DNA of 5,624 nt from an uncultured Muribaculaceae bacterium (GTDB taxonomy: Bacteria; Bacteroidota; Bacteroidia; Bacteroidales; Muribaculaceae). Positions 5,497 to 5,624 of the stretch are shown in pieces; within the stretch, counting starts at the first letter, position 1; every line of letters begins with the position of its first letter. The DNA is taken from positions 1-5,624 of the forward strand of contig CAKTOT010000121.1 of assembly GCA_934590135.1 (NCBI GenBank), given 5' to 3'. The notes under the pieces were generated by a model, which saw nothing but the letters and a program-made list of their open reading frames with translations, searched no databases and was not told the origin of the DNA. A program made the position numbers and the translations under genes.

Positions 5497-5624
5497 ATGA
5501 AAAAGTACATTTTCTCGTCACTTGCACTTGTGGCAATGATGTTTGCAGGTACATCCTGCTCTTCGGAAGAAGTAGCACCCGTGACGGGCGAGAGCACCGT
5601 TACGCTGTCGGTGACCCTTCCCGA
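5497..5624 (+). CDS. Tandem paralogue of the fimbrillin-like surface lipoprotein (partial, 3' cut)
   Basis: Only the first 42 codons are in the window. The product begins with KKYIFSSLALVAMMFAGTSC, a lipoprotein signal with Cys21, then SSEEV, the same surface-export pattern as the preceding gene. Thirty consecutive residues (AMMFAGTSC through SVTLP) are identical to the upstream paralogue, while the first half of the signal peptide differs at several residues and is two residues shorter. I infer a second subunit of the same family, with the rest of the gene unseen. It starts 72 bases after the preceding stop. The spacer has no terminator-like hairpin and holds CAATCGTTT twice (5435, 5488), the second copy abutting the start codon. 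It is probably co-transcribed with the upstream genes. Confidence 0.85.
   Translation, partial: MKKYIFSSLALVAMMFAGTSCSSEEVAPVTGESTVTLSVTLP
5533..5624 (+). repeat. Repeated 5' coding block, copy 2
   Basis: Second copy of the block at 3949-4040, offset by 1584 bases, with the final 41 bases (5584-5624) identical. It runs to the window edge. Direct repeats of this kind in tandem genes can support homologous recombination that deletes or fuses the genes. Confidence 0.95.

Overview
The window looks like a chromosomal segment of a Bacteroidales species (Bacteroides, Parabacteroides or Muribaculaceae type; genus not resolvable by eye). The evidence is a gene set found in that order (DUF3575 outer-membrane protein, FimB/Mfa2-like lipoprotein, type V pilus-like surface lipoproteins), acidic residues directly after the lipoprotein cysteines, start codons preceded by A/T-rich sequence without Shine-Dalgarno motifs, and TAnnTTTG-type promoter boxes.

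Layout: positions 1 to 1422 hold no gene I can support. The left edge carries a candidate leftward promoter with a 12-bp palindrome beside it, which suggests a divergent gene beyond the edge. Next comes a strongly G+T-rich stretch (about 110-520), an AT-rich near-palindrome (526-544), an 11-G homopolymer (637-647), a strong hairpin (715-738), a hairpin-dense 300-nt stretch (919-1211), and a direct-repeat plus inverted-repeat element (1343-1377) just before the first gene.

From 1423 to the right edge, four genes run on the + strand and look like one operon: (1) an OmpA-like/DUF3575 outer-membrane protein with a Pro-Glu linker; (2) a FimB/Mfa2-like lipoprotein overlapping it by ATGA; (3) a 505-residue surface lipoprotein with an N-terminal fimbrillin-like (DUF6562-like) domain and a C-terminal beta-helix-like domain; (4) the start of a tandem paralogue of gene 3, cut by the right edge. 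I infer that the outer-membrane protein and the Mfa2-like lipoprotein form a base or anchor, and that genes 3 and 4 encode the exposed subunits or tip adhesins.

The strongest signal is the modular, tandem nature of genes 3 and 4. Their leaders and export signals are almost identical and differ only at synonymous sites, while the C-terminal domain of gene 3 has a sharply lower GC content than its N-terminal domain. This suggests an array of surface proteins with a fixed export/assembly module and exchangeable exposed domains.
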